From assembly GCA_932521025.1 (NCBI GenBank), contig OW051472.1:6634001-6698000 (forward strand): a stretch of 64,000 bases of DNA. Reading direction: 5' to 3'. How positions within the stretch are numbered: the first letter of the stretch is position 1; the number at the start of each line of letters is the position of its first letter. This DNA comes from Oscheius onirici (Eukaryota; Nematoda; Chromadorea; Rhabditida; Rhabditidae). Made by a program: the position numbers and the translations under genes. The notes beneath the pieces are model-generated. The model did no database searches and was not told where the DNA came from. It worked only from the letters and a program-made list of their open reading frames with translations. Below are positions 37,373 to 48,775 of this stretch, in pieces.

Positions 37373-38984
37373 ATGAAAGAAGAAATAATTGATGACGAGT
37401 ACGAAGAGGCCACGATTCCACACTCGAGGAAGCGACCATCGGCTTCGGAGACCGAAGAGTCCCTTCTCGTGGCAAAAAGAATCAAACAAGAGCTCGGAAT
37501 CGATGACGATGAGCCGCAGGAGATTATTGTGAGGAGGATCGTGAGAGATATTCCTCCTCCGCCAATCGTCTTTGATCATTTTATTTGCATGAGAATCGGC
37601 CTGAATTCGGAGAATAATGTGCAAAAACTGATGGCTGTACTGGTAAGATTCAGTCGGAAACATTAAACGGAAAGCGGTAAATTTCAGAGTGCTCACAACT
37701 TTGTCGACTTGACGGTGATACCGGGACCATCAATTATGCCGCAAGTCTTGGCTCCACCGCGTAAGTTTTCCCGGCTCTTATGTTCTGAATTGTGAATTAT
37801 TCTGTGCCTGTCGCTGTCTCTTCATCTGTTTTGTTTGTCTCAAATCAATACTGAACATACGCAAACTGTCTCCCACATTCCCTCACTGATCTCTTGACTA
37901 TCACACTACAAGTTCTATCCTTATGAACTTCTGGTCAGTAAACGCAATTTTCCCTCGTAATAGTGACCAAAGACGATTATTTTGCTCTATACCGTTCTAA
38001 CCGAGACTGTCCGTTTTCCCCTGTCTTCGACTCCTCTCAACTGTTCTCAACATTGTCTTTTGCAAACCCCTATATATACCGTAACATCTGAAAGCCTTAC
38101 AGTGCATTCGTCCCGACCTCCTTCGTTCTCGCTGTTCTCGTGACCCATGCCTTCCTCGTCTTCTCCTTATCCAGTTACATCACTTCCCCCTCTGTCCTTA
38201 TCCCGTAACATGTCTCCCAGAGAGACGGAGAAAAAGCCGGTCTCTCTCCGAACCCGTCCATGTAAAACGAGATGTCTTTCAGCGCTGATCCAGTTTGCCG
38301 AGCCGTCTTCGAGCCGACCTGTTCGTCTCGACGAAGAGCTTCATCTTGCGCCGCGACCGGTCCCAAAGAAGTATGCCCCGAGGAGACAGCCGGGCGACAA
38401 TCTACCAGGCATCCCGACTCTTCTGAAGTGCACAAAGTGTCATGAGGTGATGGGAACTGGCGCTACCTGTAACAGCATACTGGCCCATGTCCAGAAGTTT
38501 CATTTGAAGATGGCCGCCTTCCAGTGCCGGATCTGTAAACATTACAGGACGACGCAGGAGAGGGTAAGTATCAATACTTGCTACCGTAATCCTGGATTTA
38601 AAAATTTCCGATGTTCGAGAGGGTGTAACAGGCAACATTTCAGGCATTTTGAGCTTGAAAAAAAACCGCTTGTATCTTGACAATTCCTTCAAAAATACTG
38701 AAAACCATAAAAGTACAATTTTTACGTCTCTCTTCCAGATACAATCGCACGTGACGACGGTCCACAAGGCCCGGTCGACGAGCTTCGACGACACGCTGGC
38801 CGGACCGATTTCCGACTCGGACATGGGTCAGATGGAAAAGATGATCAACACTTGTTTTCCGGAAATTACTGTAGTTCGTTCCGAGCTTTTCCACGCCATT
38901 TTCCAAATTCAGAAGCTCGAGATAACCGATCGTCTCTCCGTCAAATCCTTCCAGTTGGACAAGAAGCTGCAGCCTAAACGGTGA
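37373..38984 (+). CDS. C2H2-type zinc-finger protein, unknown target
   Basis: Exon 1 (37373-37642) begins MKEEIIDDEYEE with a basic, nuclear-localisation-like RKRP. Exon 2 (37688-37758) follows. A 523-nt intron (37759-38281) is inferred because C + CG CTG keeps phase and avoids a stop. Exon 3 carries a first finger, CTKCHEVMGTGATC..HVQKFH, and CRICKHYRTTQER; after an intron it completes as IQSHVTTVH. That gives two Cx2C...Hx4H fingers at about 38429-38755, with unusual spacing in the first. The C-terminal exon (FPEITVVRSELFHAIFQIQK) could form a helix. I do not recognise an ortholog; the arrangement resembles nematode ztf-like proteins. Confidence 0.75.
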
Positions 38985-39103
38985 TCTTTTTTCACCTCAA
39001 AACGAAAATCAGTCTATTTTGTATGAAAATTCTATACATTGGTAAAGCATATCACAGCGTTCAACAATCTACATTTTCACTAGATTTCTTCTCATTTCTT
39101 GGA

Positions 39104-40871
39104 CTAGACTTCGTCAATGTAACGTTGTAAGGTCTCGCGATGAGTCTGCTCGACGAACTCGAGAAATTCTGTTACGTCTTTCGTCTCTTCTGCTGGCGCT
39201 TGGACTTCTCGAATGTTCTGTGATGAATTTATATTTGAAAATGGAGGAAATGGCACCTTGATTGAGGAAAAGTAGTACTGATAGGAGAGGAGCGCCTTGC
39301 ATAGATTCCAGTAGCCGAATTCGGGCCAGAGAACCTCGTCAAAGTAGATGTGTGTCGTGGAGCACTGAAAACGGAGATTTCAGACTGCATAAATGGAAAA
39401 AAAAATTAGAATTGGACTGTGAGTATTTGCCTGACTATGCAACATTAGTACATTTTTTGCGAGTCCAAAAGCCCAAAATATAACTTGATTGAAGTACATT
39501 TTTTTAATTAAAAAAAACAGTAGAAAATAGCAAGAAAACATGCCTGCCATAACAAAAAGTCGCTGAGTCTCTTCTCTCCACTTGTTCTGATCAGCATATC
39601 GGGATCGCGGCTTCTCCTCGAATCCAGACATTTTGAAATTAGGTCCTCCGTTATCTGGTCCTCTTCTAGCAGGCCCTTCTCTCGTCCCTTCCGGATCAAC
39701 TCAAATCCTCTGGCCATTTCGTCGCGGGACGTATACGACAGACAGACGTTGACCACTCCCTCTGTGTATTTTTCCGTCTCGAGCTCAATTTGAGCAAGAA
39801 GACGTCTCAAAGAGGCTGGTAAGAGGGCAGTATTCCCGAAGAATCGGAAGGCAATCTTCTTTTCTTCGAGCTTTGCTCTAAAATATTTTCTGTGGGGATA
39901 GAAACGCGCAAACTTTTCAGAAAGAAGACGCTGGAACATCTGCTCGGCTAGCTTCATCAGACCGCTGACCTCGTCCTCACTTCTCTTGAAATTCTCGATG
40001 CTGAAGGCGTAGACGGTTACTTCTTTCACTCCGAGGTCGCGACACCAGTCCAAAATCTAAAATGTGATTTTTCCTGCGAATGAATGCAAAAATAGCGGGT
40101 TTTTTTGATTGAATGACGTACGAACAAATCAGAACTGCCGAAATGGCTTGCAAGACGTGATTTTATCAACATAAGCGTTAGAAAAGTATAAAGTATAGTC
40201 TGTTCAAAAAGTAGAGAGCATTATTTGAATTGGCCCGCGCTTTTTCATTGGCTGAGTATCCAACATTTACATGCTGTACTGTGCTACGCAGTTAAATTCC
40301 CGCCAATTTGATTTGAAATGTTCTATGAAGAAAGCGCGGGCCAATTCAAAAAATGCTCTATATATTTTGCACAGACCAAGCATGTGCGCTCGGACCGGCC
40401 TCAGCCAGTCCGGTCCAATTTGTGAATGGCGACGGGCGGACCGGGCCGGTCCGGTCCGATTTTCAAACGGGACCCTGCAGGTCCGGTCCATTTTTTCAAT
40501 GGCGACGGGCGGACCGGCGCGGTTTAAATTGAAAATTGGACCGGACCGGCCCGCCCGCCGCTATTCAAAAATTGGACCGGACCGGCGCAATACAAAAAAG
40601 GCACCCCACAAACCTTGACCATCTGCTCGAATCCTTTCATGTGTCCTCTGACGACGCTGCTCAGCTTGTGCGTCTTTGCGAATCGTCTATTTCCGTCCAT
40701 CACGAAGGCTACATGTCGAGGAATCTTAATTTTCGCCCAATTTTTAGAGGAACATCAGCTTACAGGTCCAGCACAGACGATTCTCTTGATGACAGGTTGC
40801 CACCATCGTTTCTCCTTTTCCGTCCTGTCCCACCACGTCAATTCGTCTTCTGTGGTGAACAGTTCCGTCAT
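39104..40871 (-). CDS. dehydrodolichyl diphosphate synthase (cis-prenyltransferase, DHDDS)
   Basis: Exon 1 40871-40764 (MTELFTTEDELTWWDRTEK); exon 2 gives IPRHVAFVMDGNRRFAKT, the cis-prenyltransferase signature whose Asp binds Mg-diphosphate. After an intron holding a MITE and a GC-rich fold-back comes ILDWCRDLGVKEVTVYAFS, then ENFKRSEDEV, SYTSRDEMARG and RTSGEKRLSDFLLWQ, which contains the catalytic RxxxxRxSxF segment. The next exon is YFDEVLWPEFGYWNLCKALL, and the last ends LQRYIDEV. The intron 39543-39365 starts with GC, and using it reproduces the family sequence exactly. The enzyme, with its NgBR/Nus1 partner in other eukaryotes, makes the dolichol precursor for N-glycosylation at the ER. 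Length of about 310 residues is close to the human protein. Confidence 0.94.
40195..40378. mobile_element. MITE in DHDDS intron, related to 12974-13196
   Basis: Ends read TATAGTCTGTTCAAAA and, reversed, TTGGTCTGTGCAAAA. Arms share GAATTGGCCCGCGCTTT in inverted orientation (about 40229-40245 and 40331-40348). The interior has TTGGCTGAGTATCCAAC followed by a TTTACATGCT-like string, also present in the 12974 element. Non-coding. Confidence 0.7.
40409..40585. repeat. GC-rich fold-back of GGACCGGACC-type repeats
   Basis: In the same DHDDS intron. The left arm (about 40409-40458, CCGGTCCAATTTGTGAATGG onward) and right arm (about 40538-40585) are imperfect reverse complements of about 45 bp. AATGGCGACGGGCGGACC occurs twice in direct orientation. 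Base composition is far from the AT-rich surroundings. Confidence 0.7.
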
Positions 40872-41062
40872 CTGTTTAATTTTCTAATAGGGTTTATCAA
40901 TTTTGTTAGTATTTTGTAGCGAAAATCGCTGAGGTTACATACAAAAAAAAAACTGGATGGGGAAAACTTTACTGCACCGCGAGACAATAAATACAGTAAA
41001 AATTACGACAATCACGGAGATTTCACAGGATGATTTACGAATAAAAAGACGGATTTGGGGGA

Positions 41063-42872
41063 TTAGTTGGTGTCCATGACCTCGGCAGGAGCGGCCGCCT
41101 CGATGGTATTTTCTTTTTCGGCCGGCAGAGGCTCGTACTTCTTGACAATACGAGGGCCATAGAGCAGAACGTAGGCCGTGTGCCAGTCGCCACCGCCCGA
41201 CAACTTCAAGACCTGGAAATTGGTGAATTTATATTTTTAAACTTGGGAAAATGGTTCAATTTGAAAAGGAAACAAAAAAAGAAAGCGTACCTGGTCAGCC
41301 GTGACGGGATGAACCTCGTCGTCGTCGCACATGACCCATTTGTCGTCGTCGAGACGGACCCAGGCCACGTAGTGCCCAGAATTTGAGGCGCGCCCTTTGT
41401 GCGTGATGACGGCTTGGAGCTGATAGAAGCCGGAATTGTTGCTACCAGTGTCGTCGGGGAAAGAGTAGGGCAGGGCTTCGCCATCGTCCGCAGCATCCTC
41501 TTGTCCTTCGATCTGTTTTCCCTCGAGCTTCTTCTGACGCATACGCTCAATCTTGGCGTCTTCTTCCGACTTGACGGCGGCACGATGAGGACGCATCTTC
41601 TCCTGCAGCTCCGGCGTACAGATGTCGCACAAGTCGAGGATCAGAGGAAATTTGACGTCCTTCAACACCTTGGCACTGGTCTGAAATTTGGTGAAAATGA
41701 GGCAAATGGAGAAAGGCTAACCTTCGATGCCTCCTTGTAGAAAAATCGAACCATCTGTACAGAAATGTAGGCCGGAAGACGACTGATCAGCGCCTTTTTG
41801 TTCCATTTGGCATCGCGACCGAGCTTTGTCGAATTCTTCACAATTTCCTCATTCAGCTTTTCTTTGATCCCGGTTTGGATGTATTTGACCTCTTGAGAGA
41901 GGAAACACGACAGCTGGCTGAACTTCTCTGTCGACTGCTGCTCCGGCTCTTCGTCCGTGTCCAGGCATTTCTGGGTGACCTTGAATTCGCCAGAAAAATA
42001 GCGATCCAAGTCGACAGAGGAATCTGAAAATGAGGTTATTGGGAAGAACGACAAAAATCCTACTTTTTCTCTTGGCAAGACCGTCGATGAGATGACGCTG
42101 CAATTCCGTGAAACACTCGTTGGCATCTTGCTGCTCTAACATGCCGTGATTGTTGCGCTCGGCAAAGTGAGGCAGAGCCTGGTGAATGGCCTGGAATGAG
42201 AGGGTGTAAATTGAATTTAGAAAGTTTTCAAGTTTAACAACCTGGTTAAGATAGCAAAGTTTACCTGGAGCATCATTTTCGGAGTAGCGGCCTCGAGCTC
42301 TCCATCTCCGACTCTGGGCTTGTTCAGGATTTCGTATAAATTCTTCAGATAAGCGGTAACCTTGCCGGAAGTTCCTTCATTCTCCGATGGCGACAGTTCG
42401 TCCAGTGCGGTTCGTAGCTCGGGAACCGTCTAAAAGCGGTTTCATTGAAGAAAATTTAGACACAAAGGCAACCTTGAAGCTCTGAAGAACTGAATTCATG
42501 TAGCACGTATTTCCGAGATTGTTGAGGCCACGAGGAAGCGGCAGTTCTCTTTTGGTAACAACGGAGGTGACTGAGCTTTCCGGCTGAAGAGATGGAGCCA
42601 CTGGAACGGCGTCGGCGCTGAAAAATTTATTATTGTTGGAGAAATAATAAAAAATTTTACCTCCCCATCATCATGATCATGTCGCCATCCTTGAGCGTGA
42701 TTCCGTTCCAGCTATCGTCGGGAAGAGTCCGTCCTTTTATCATGACCTTCTGACGATCCGGGGGGACACCCGTCAGGGCAAAGAGTTGCCCTTTGAAGAT
42801 GAGCGGGCTGTCCCCCAGATCCGCGTCGACCGTCAGTTTCTCCTTCTGCCATTTTACGTTTATAGAGGGCAT
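41063..42872 (-). CDS. usp-14: ubiquitin-specific protease 14 (proteasome-associated)
   Basis: The start MPSINVKWQKEKL begins a ubiquitin-like domain (LFALTGVPPDRQKVMIKGR) that docks on the proteasome in USP14/Ubp6. The USP catalytic domain follows: GLNNLGNTCYMNSVLQS (Cys box, about 42530-42480), QDANECF near 42130, FSQLSCFLSQEV near 41905, and the His box NSGHYVAWVR near 41380, with DDDEVHPVT nearby. The C-terminus reads YVLLYGPRI and ends AEVMDTN. All catalytic elements are present. An acceptor (CTTTCAG) lies directly before the ATG, so the 5' end is cis-spliced to the exon near 43395 or trans-spliced. Confidence 0.96.
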
Positions 42873-44127
42873 CTGAAAGAAAAATGTTAGAATATCATTC
42901 GAATAATAAATCTATATTTTACGTAGGGCGTCGAATAGGGATAATTTTTCAAAGCATTTTTTCAAGCGTTTCAGAAACAAGTTTGACCAAATAGCGAAGA
43001 ACATTTGACAGAACAAAAAAAATTTGCGCTGCAAGTGACTGATTGAAAATTAGGGATAAGTTGGAAATGAATAATAAAAGGTCGTTTTCAAAGTCATCGT
43101 TGCGTTTGCACGAAATTATGAGGTCAACGTCATCACGTACTGTTTTTAGGCTTATGAAAAAAGAGATTTTCAGGGGAAAACAGATGTTGAGGATGAAATT
43201 AGGATAAGCTGAGACCTATAAAAATTAGAAGAGGTGCACAAGACATCGTTTGCGCGGGCAAATTTTCGAAGAAATCATCTAGAGACCATCTAATGTTTTT
43301 GTAGCAGAATCAGCAATGAGGGAGCAAATTACATGAAAATTTTAAAACCGCCAATGCGAATTCGGAACGATTTTGTTGAAAAAAAAACTTACCCCAACTG
43401 TCAGCACTGTTGTCGCGTCCTCGATGATTGAGTCCTGAAATTTGATTGTTAGATAACCAAGTGAGAAAATGGAAGAGAAATGTGTGATTTAAGCGGGAGT
43501 TAGTAATATTAGGCGAATGCTGGTCGTTTCGAACCAGGAAAGTTTTGAAGGAATTGAGACAGGAAAATCAGTCGAATTGAATGAAGTTGAAAGGATGAGG
43601 AAAAAATATAAAACAGCTGAAGTCACGACGAAATCATTCCGGCTTTATAGAGCACCATCTGGGCTACGAGATGAAAGCTGGAATACCTAAAAAAAATTGC
43701 AAGCACATTCCATCTCTATAGCACAACGGTGTCTGACTATCTGTCTGTGGCTGGCCTATTGTCACGCTAACGCGCAATAAAGGGGTTGGACGCCGAAACA
43801 CCCGGGTTCGATTTCACCCCAAAAAACTCTCAAAATATTCGTTTGCCTAATTTTTCCTAGAGTTATTTTTATGCTGAAACCGAATATGCTACTTAAAACA
43901 TTTTCGATTTTTTTTCACCTCGGCGCACCTACAGGCACTTTTTGGTTCAAAAACTAAAAATGGTTTGCAATGAGGTTTTTCTAGGGTAATCAACCATGCT
44001 AAGTTCGAATATGATGAAAATAAGGATGCTAAAAGTAAACAGGCGGTGACAGCCGTCAAAAACGCTTCATAACTGCTGGTTTATAACAACCAGCAGTTAT
44101 GAAAATCTTTCAATGATGGAGAGATGT
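42873..44127. other. upstream region of usp-14 with possible 5' exon, tRNA-like boxes and a hairpin
   Basis: A splice-bounded segment at about 43437-43395 (minus; TTTCAG before, GTAAGT after) lacks an ATG and could be a 5' untranslated exon of usp-14. A TAGCACAACGG (A-box-like, 43719) and GGTTCGATTT (B-box-like, 43805) pair occurs, but no tRNA folds from it. A perfect 14-bp hairpin lies at 44068-44101. Confidence 0.4.
44068..44101. repeat. perfect 14-bp hairpin
   Basis: CATAACTGCTGGTT, loop TATAAC, then the exact reverse complement. It sits just left of the transposon-like element. Confidence 0.8.
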
Positions 44128-45510
44128 TATGTATATGTTGCAGTTCAAATTGATTTTCAGTTCAAATTGAAATGAACTAGTTCAAATTGATTATTCAATT
44201 TGAACTAGTGTAAATTGATTTCAACTAGTTGAAATTGATTTTTATTTCTCTTTTTTTCTGTGCCTTTTTATTCATTTTTTTTACAATATTTTCTGTAAAT
44301 TTTTATTTTTTTCTTCTAAAATCTCAAGTTTTCGAGCATTTTGACTCCAAAACGACCTCTGACGGAATCTTACACGTTTTGTTTGAAGGAGAAATTTTTA
44401 TTGACAACAACAAAAAACATCAACAACGATAAGCAGCTACAAAACGAAGATTATTTCTTTGGCAGGAGCACTTCTTCGTGTCGCATAATATAGAACAGGA
44501 ACAGCGTGTTACTCCTTGGCTACCCGTAATTGAATCTTCGGCTTCAGTTGTTCTTGAAAACCAATTGGGCAGAATTCTGTTCTTCGTACCAATCCTAGAC
44601 AATACTTTGTACAAAAATTTCGTAGAGACTAACCCATAAAAACAATCCTTCTCATCAGAACAGTCGACTCGGATCAAACGAAACATTGGAGCGTCCTCGT
44701 TCGTCTATAGCAGAAACGAAGAGAATTGAAGGAAAAATAGAGACTCTCACATTTGTCGAAGAGCGCTGCGTCCATTTTGCTCCATCTGCATTTCTTGCAG
44801 CCCTTGTCGACTCGTCTTAGTCGCTTTTCGATCTTCTTCTGGCAGTTTTAAGTTCTGAAAACAAGATAAAAATAAAACAACATTTGACTAACCGAATTGC
44901 TTTGTTCCTCGGCTTCATTGGATCGGTTCTCGTCGTCTTCTAGGCGTTCATTTGGTTGCAGATTTAGACGTCATCTTGTTGCCTAAAGTATAGAAAATGA
45001 AAAAAAGCTAAAAGAATAAAGACTGGGGCGTTGAAAATCTTACAACAGCAAGAAAAAGAAAAAAGGCATTGGAAACGTCTGTAAGAACATGAATGAGGAC
45101 CCAACAGCATAAATAATCGAATAAAAATCGAGAAAATGAGCATTATAGACAGACTCGCCCGAAAATTTTGTAAAAACGTAGAAAACGCAGATGCAGGTAC
45201 TGAGGTACTGAGGATCTAGTTTGAATTTCGTTTTGGTGTCAAAATGCTTGAAATTTAGTCTCTTTTTTATAAGAAAGAACATGAAATGGGAATAAACGAG
45301 GGAAAATACGATAAAAACGTAGAAATCATCGAGAAAATGAAAAAAGAAATGAAAATCAATTTGAACTAGTTGAAATCAATTTGAACGTATCGAAATCAAT
45401 TTGAACTGAAACGAAATCAATTTACACTAGTTCAAATTGAAAAATCAATTTGAACTAGTTCATTTCAATTTGAATTGAAAATCAATTTGAACTGCAACAT
45501 ATATAGTACA
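44128..45510. mobile_element. DNA-transposon-like element with long inverted terminal arrays
   Basis: The ends are inverted: GTATATGTTGCAGTTCAAAT at left and its counterpart ATTTGAACTGCAACATATAT at right. Each end (about 44128-44245 and 45350-45510) is an array of short units such as AACTAGTTCAAATTG and CAATTTGAACTAGT in both orientations. The interior is AT-rich and contains a small spliced coding region on the minus strand. The total of about 1.38 kb is short for an autonomous element, so it may be internally deleted. Confidence 0.65.
44420..44961 (-). CDS. element-encoded protein with Cys-rich C-terminus
   Basis: Minus-strand exons inside the element: acidic QPNERLEDDENRSNEAEEQ (about 44961-44895), then KLPEEDRKATKTSRQGLQ (about 44857-44750), then MFRLIRVDCSDEKDC (44686 on) running to a C-terminus with CSCSILCDTKKCSCQ. 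The CxCx3Cx4CxC spacing resembles the Cys-rich tails of some eukaryotic transposon integrases (Ginger-like) and CXC domains. No DDE or other catalytic motif is visible, so this is probably a remnant or accessory protein. Exon borders are tentative. Confidence 0.4.
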
Positions 45511-45593
45511 TAGTGAGGAGAGTCGCTGAAATATGCACATTTCGTGAAAGAAAAAAAAACGTGACTCGTTTTCTAATATTCTTTCACCGTTCG

Positions 45594-48099
45594 CTAGCTC
45601 TGAAAACGTTTGTGCGCTGAAATGGTTTATTTCGCAATGCAAAAAAAAACCGCGTATTTTCTGAGCATTCAGCTTTTTGAGATACCTTTTCGAAATTGGC
45701 TAGCCTCGGTACCTCGGGCCTGTCATCTCGCCTAACCGGAGACAGGGACTGATCAGCGTGAATCAAGCGACAGCCCGGTTCACATGCATGGTAATTAACC
45801 ACTAGTCTTTGTACTTCAGCTTCAACTACCTGTAAAACGTGGTAGAAACTACAAGAATGCGAATTAACGAACAGCTTTCACATGCACCATCGCAACACCA
45901 GCACATGCGTATGACAAACAGTTGAAGCGGTTGGAAGAGAATCTCGAACCAGGCCTTGTCCTCATTGGTACATGTTTCGCCCAACGAGAGGATCGTACAT
46001 GCCAAGGAAAGCACTGCGCATGAAAGTGAAGCGGTTCCAAACAGCTGTAGCAGGTGCAGTGAAACAAAATACAAGTCACTAACAGGAGTCTGTATGGGCC
46101 GAAGTCCGGTCCATGTTAAGGCTGCGGCAGCAACTGTTCCGACAGCTCCGGCAGTGAGAGCCATCCAATGGCCAATTCTTGGATCAAGTCCGTAGAAAAT
46201 GAAAGCCGCCATGCGCTCCAGTGTGCAGAAAGTTATCAGTCCCAGAATCAAATCTTTGTATCCGAAGATCGGGGCAGCCTTAAAAAGCTAGAAAATACGT
46301 TAAAAATTTCACGAAATAGTGCTCGCCTATGTTTAGTCAACAATTAGAAGAAAGAACTTCTCCAGGAGCTATCTTCCTATGCAATCAGTTGCTCTTTTGA
46401 ATCAGATTTTTGACTCCCTTTCAAAAACTTTCGTAAGTTTTTAGATCTTGGAGAGGCGGAGGAAGGACAATTTTAAGCTTCTGGTGGTACCGTTTGTCGT
46501 AAATTTGGAAGCTCTCCTACATCTTCCGAGTAAGTGAATTCCCGGAGACTTTCAAAATATTGTTCAGTCCTTCTCTTGTATGTTGGTGGCCAGCTTGGAA
46601 TATACTTGGTACAAGTCAGACAAAGGACGGCTAAGGAAGAGTCTTTTTTGGAGAAATCTGATAAGTTGCTTGTTGGAAACCAAGAGCAGTACTCGATATT
46701 GTTTATTGTGTTTATTCAATGAAAATCGGATTGCTCATTTCCATTCCAGTCGTCCATCGAAGGTCCAGTGGTAACTCCGAGACCATCTTCTTTAGAGCCT
46801 CTCCCCCAAACCTTCGAGACAACGAGAAAAAGTCGTAGTTTTCTAGCTCACGCTCATATTTTTTGGCTTTGCCATAAACAAAGTTGTAGTAATTGATAAG
46901 ACCTTTAACTTCGCAGAATATCGTGAAGCTGGAAAATGTAAACGTCAGCTAGAAATGTGATATTTGGTTTCGTTTCCAACGTTTCCAATCTCTGTCTCGG
47001 AATCTCGTAAGAAACTCACAACACTTCCGAGAAACCCATAAGATTGAACAAGTTCGGCTTTGTATTTCGGGTCTCTAGTCTGAAACGATACAGTTCAGGT
47101 ACAAAAAGGAACCTCGAAAAATCTTAGTCCTGTTATCATAGTGCTGCCCCATAGCCAAGATAAAAAAGTGGCATTCTTTTCGTAGCCCACGATGCCTTCA
47201 TCATAATGGAGTGAAATGAAGAGAAGAACAGTCGTCGTGATGAACTGAACACATTTTCATAAAAATAGTTTAGATACCAATAGTAAGCTTGCAAATGTAT
47301 CCCGTTCGAATCTCCAGATCATCTTCCAGTCGACTACTTCCTTTTCAGCGTCTTCGACTATAACTCTTTGTCCGGCTTGGTATACTTTTACCAAGTAGAT
47401 AATCAGGTGACCGCCAAGGTAAAAAAGAGGAACTGAATTCTATATTTGCTTCTGGAATCCGACTTACAATAAAGACGAGAGAGAGCTGCGTAGTTAACAG
47501 TGTAGGGAAGTATAAGGAACTGAAAAACAATTTCTTTCTCTTCTCTTTGCGTAGTTTCTAGTAACAACAAACTCACGCCAAGAACCATTAGCCCAAGAAA
47601 CCTTACAGTTGCTGCTTTGTGTGGCGGATATTTCGTCTAAATAACAAGAGTTAGGACAATTGGAACTGTTACATCAAAATGTAGAGAGCCTGTAAGCAAC
47701 ACTCCGCCAAACGTAAACAGCATCCCAGTTCCTATTCTTTGATCTTCTCCCACGTCTTCGGCACTAAGAGAACAGTTAAGCAAGATGGTAGTCGAGGCAA
47801 ACTAAACCAAAGTTGATGTGAAATAGTCTATAGACTACCAAAGCAATACTAGCAAAAGAGTCCCATTTCCATGTATCGCTCCCCTCTCCATTATCTATAC
47901 TTGGCTCATCTTCCGGTCCGAATTTTTACGTTTCATAGAGGCCATGTCTTTTACGAGAAGTAATTGTTAGTCGTTGTCCGTTCTGCATACCCAAGAGATC
48001 TGGGGAAATTGGAATATTTTCTAAGGAGAACGTACCTCCATACTCTGACAAAGTATCGAGCAGTCGACCCTCCAACTCTCGACTCCTGGCTTTAGTCAT
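45594..48099 (-). CDS. multi-pass membrane protein of unknown function
   Basis: At least ten phase-consistent exons. Start MTKARSRELEGRLLDTLSE at 48099; a 9-nt microexon (ATCTCTTGG, about 48000-47992) supplies DLLD; then FASIALFASTTILLNC, GTGMLFTFGGVLLTG, AATVRFLGLMVLGFLILP, PLFYLGGHLIIYLVKVYQAG, RDTFASLLLFITTTVLLFIS, LSWLWGSTMITGLRF, YGFLGSVSFTIFCEVKG, GYKDLILGLITFCTLERMAA, HWMALTAGAVGTVAAAALTW and ASLSCAVLSLACTILSLGE. That gives about ten hydrophobic segments. The C-terminal tail is cytosol-like (LVVNYHACEPGCRLIHADQS) and ends FEKS. I recognise no family. The exon boundary near 46780-46262 (ATG|GTCTCG to AAG|GCTGCC) is the least certain. It may be a transporter or lipid-modifying protein; no function is claimed. 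Confidence 0.7.
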
Positions 48100-48487
48100 G
48101 TCAAGAGATCGGGGAGAAAGAGTTCAGCTAATAGGATAAAATCGATAAGGAGCAGTAGCGGGTCAGCTCCTATTATAGGAATGCACAGACTGCATCGGTG
48201 CAGTCAGTCGAATCTTATTGCTCCATCGAAGTCCATGTAGATTTCGATTGCTCGCTCAGCAGAAGGCCTCGCCGTTTCCCATAATGGTTAGGCTCCAAAA
48301 AGATGCAATAAACAACTCGATGTCGGTTCTTCTCTTCCCTCAAATAGTTCAGTCCACTTGGGCAAAAATGCGATAACATGTAAAAGATGAAGAAGAAGAA
48401 AAATCAGTACTTTATTTCGAGGAAAACGTTTTCAAGCTCTTTTTTCTCATTATTCACTTCTTCAGACCCTCCACACAGTACTTTTTC

Positions 48488-48775
48488 TTACTTCCAGGCA
48501 CATCTTGACATTTCCAGTTCTTTCCAAAGGTCTTGACATTCGTCAGTATGACACTCATTCTTCAGCTTTTTTGATTCAACGACAGAAAGGCTGACAAGTA
48601 GCACGAGGGAGATGAGCTGAACTGTTTGACGATGTTTTATGAACTGGGTACCAGGACGAGGAGACGCATGCTGCTGAATGAGAGAGAAGATAGAGTCATC
48701 TTCGGATATAAAGGGACAGACCGCATTGCTATGAGAAAATGAGACTAACGGAACAGTTAGTCGCTTCTTTCTCAA
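48488..48775 (-). CDS. possible small secreted cysteine peptide
   Basis: A 95-codon open frame with a hydrophobic stretch (LISLVLLVSLSVVES) followed by a short mature region with three cysteines (KNECHTDECQDLW .. SRCAWK). The hydrophobic part lies too far from the first Met for a normal signal peptide, so an unseen upstream exon or a different start is likely. An overlapping frame also stays open (KCQDVPGSKKKYC). Weak call. Confidence 0.25.
   Translation of the reverse strand: MRKKRLTVPLVSFSHSNAVCPFISEDDSIFSLIQQHASPRPGTQFIKHRQTVQLISLVLLVSLSVVESKKLKNECHTDECQDLWKELEMSRCAWK

Noticed and set aside
38147..38281. 5' extension of the zinc-finger exon (MPSSSSPYPVTSL..)
   Set aside because: The acceptor TTTCAG at 38281 joins exon 2 in phase; the upstream part is best read as intron.
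43719..43815. tRNA gene
   Set aside because: A- and B-box-like strings are present, but spacing is 75 nt and neither acceptor nor T stem pairs.
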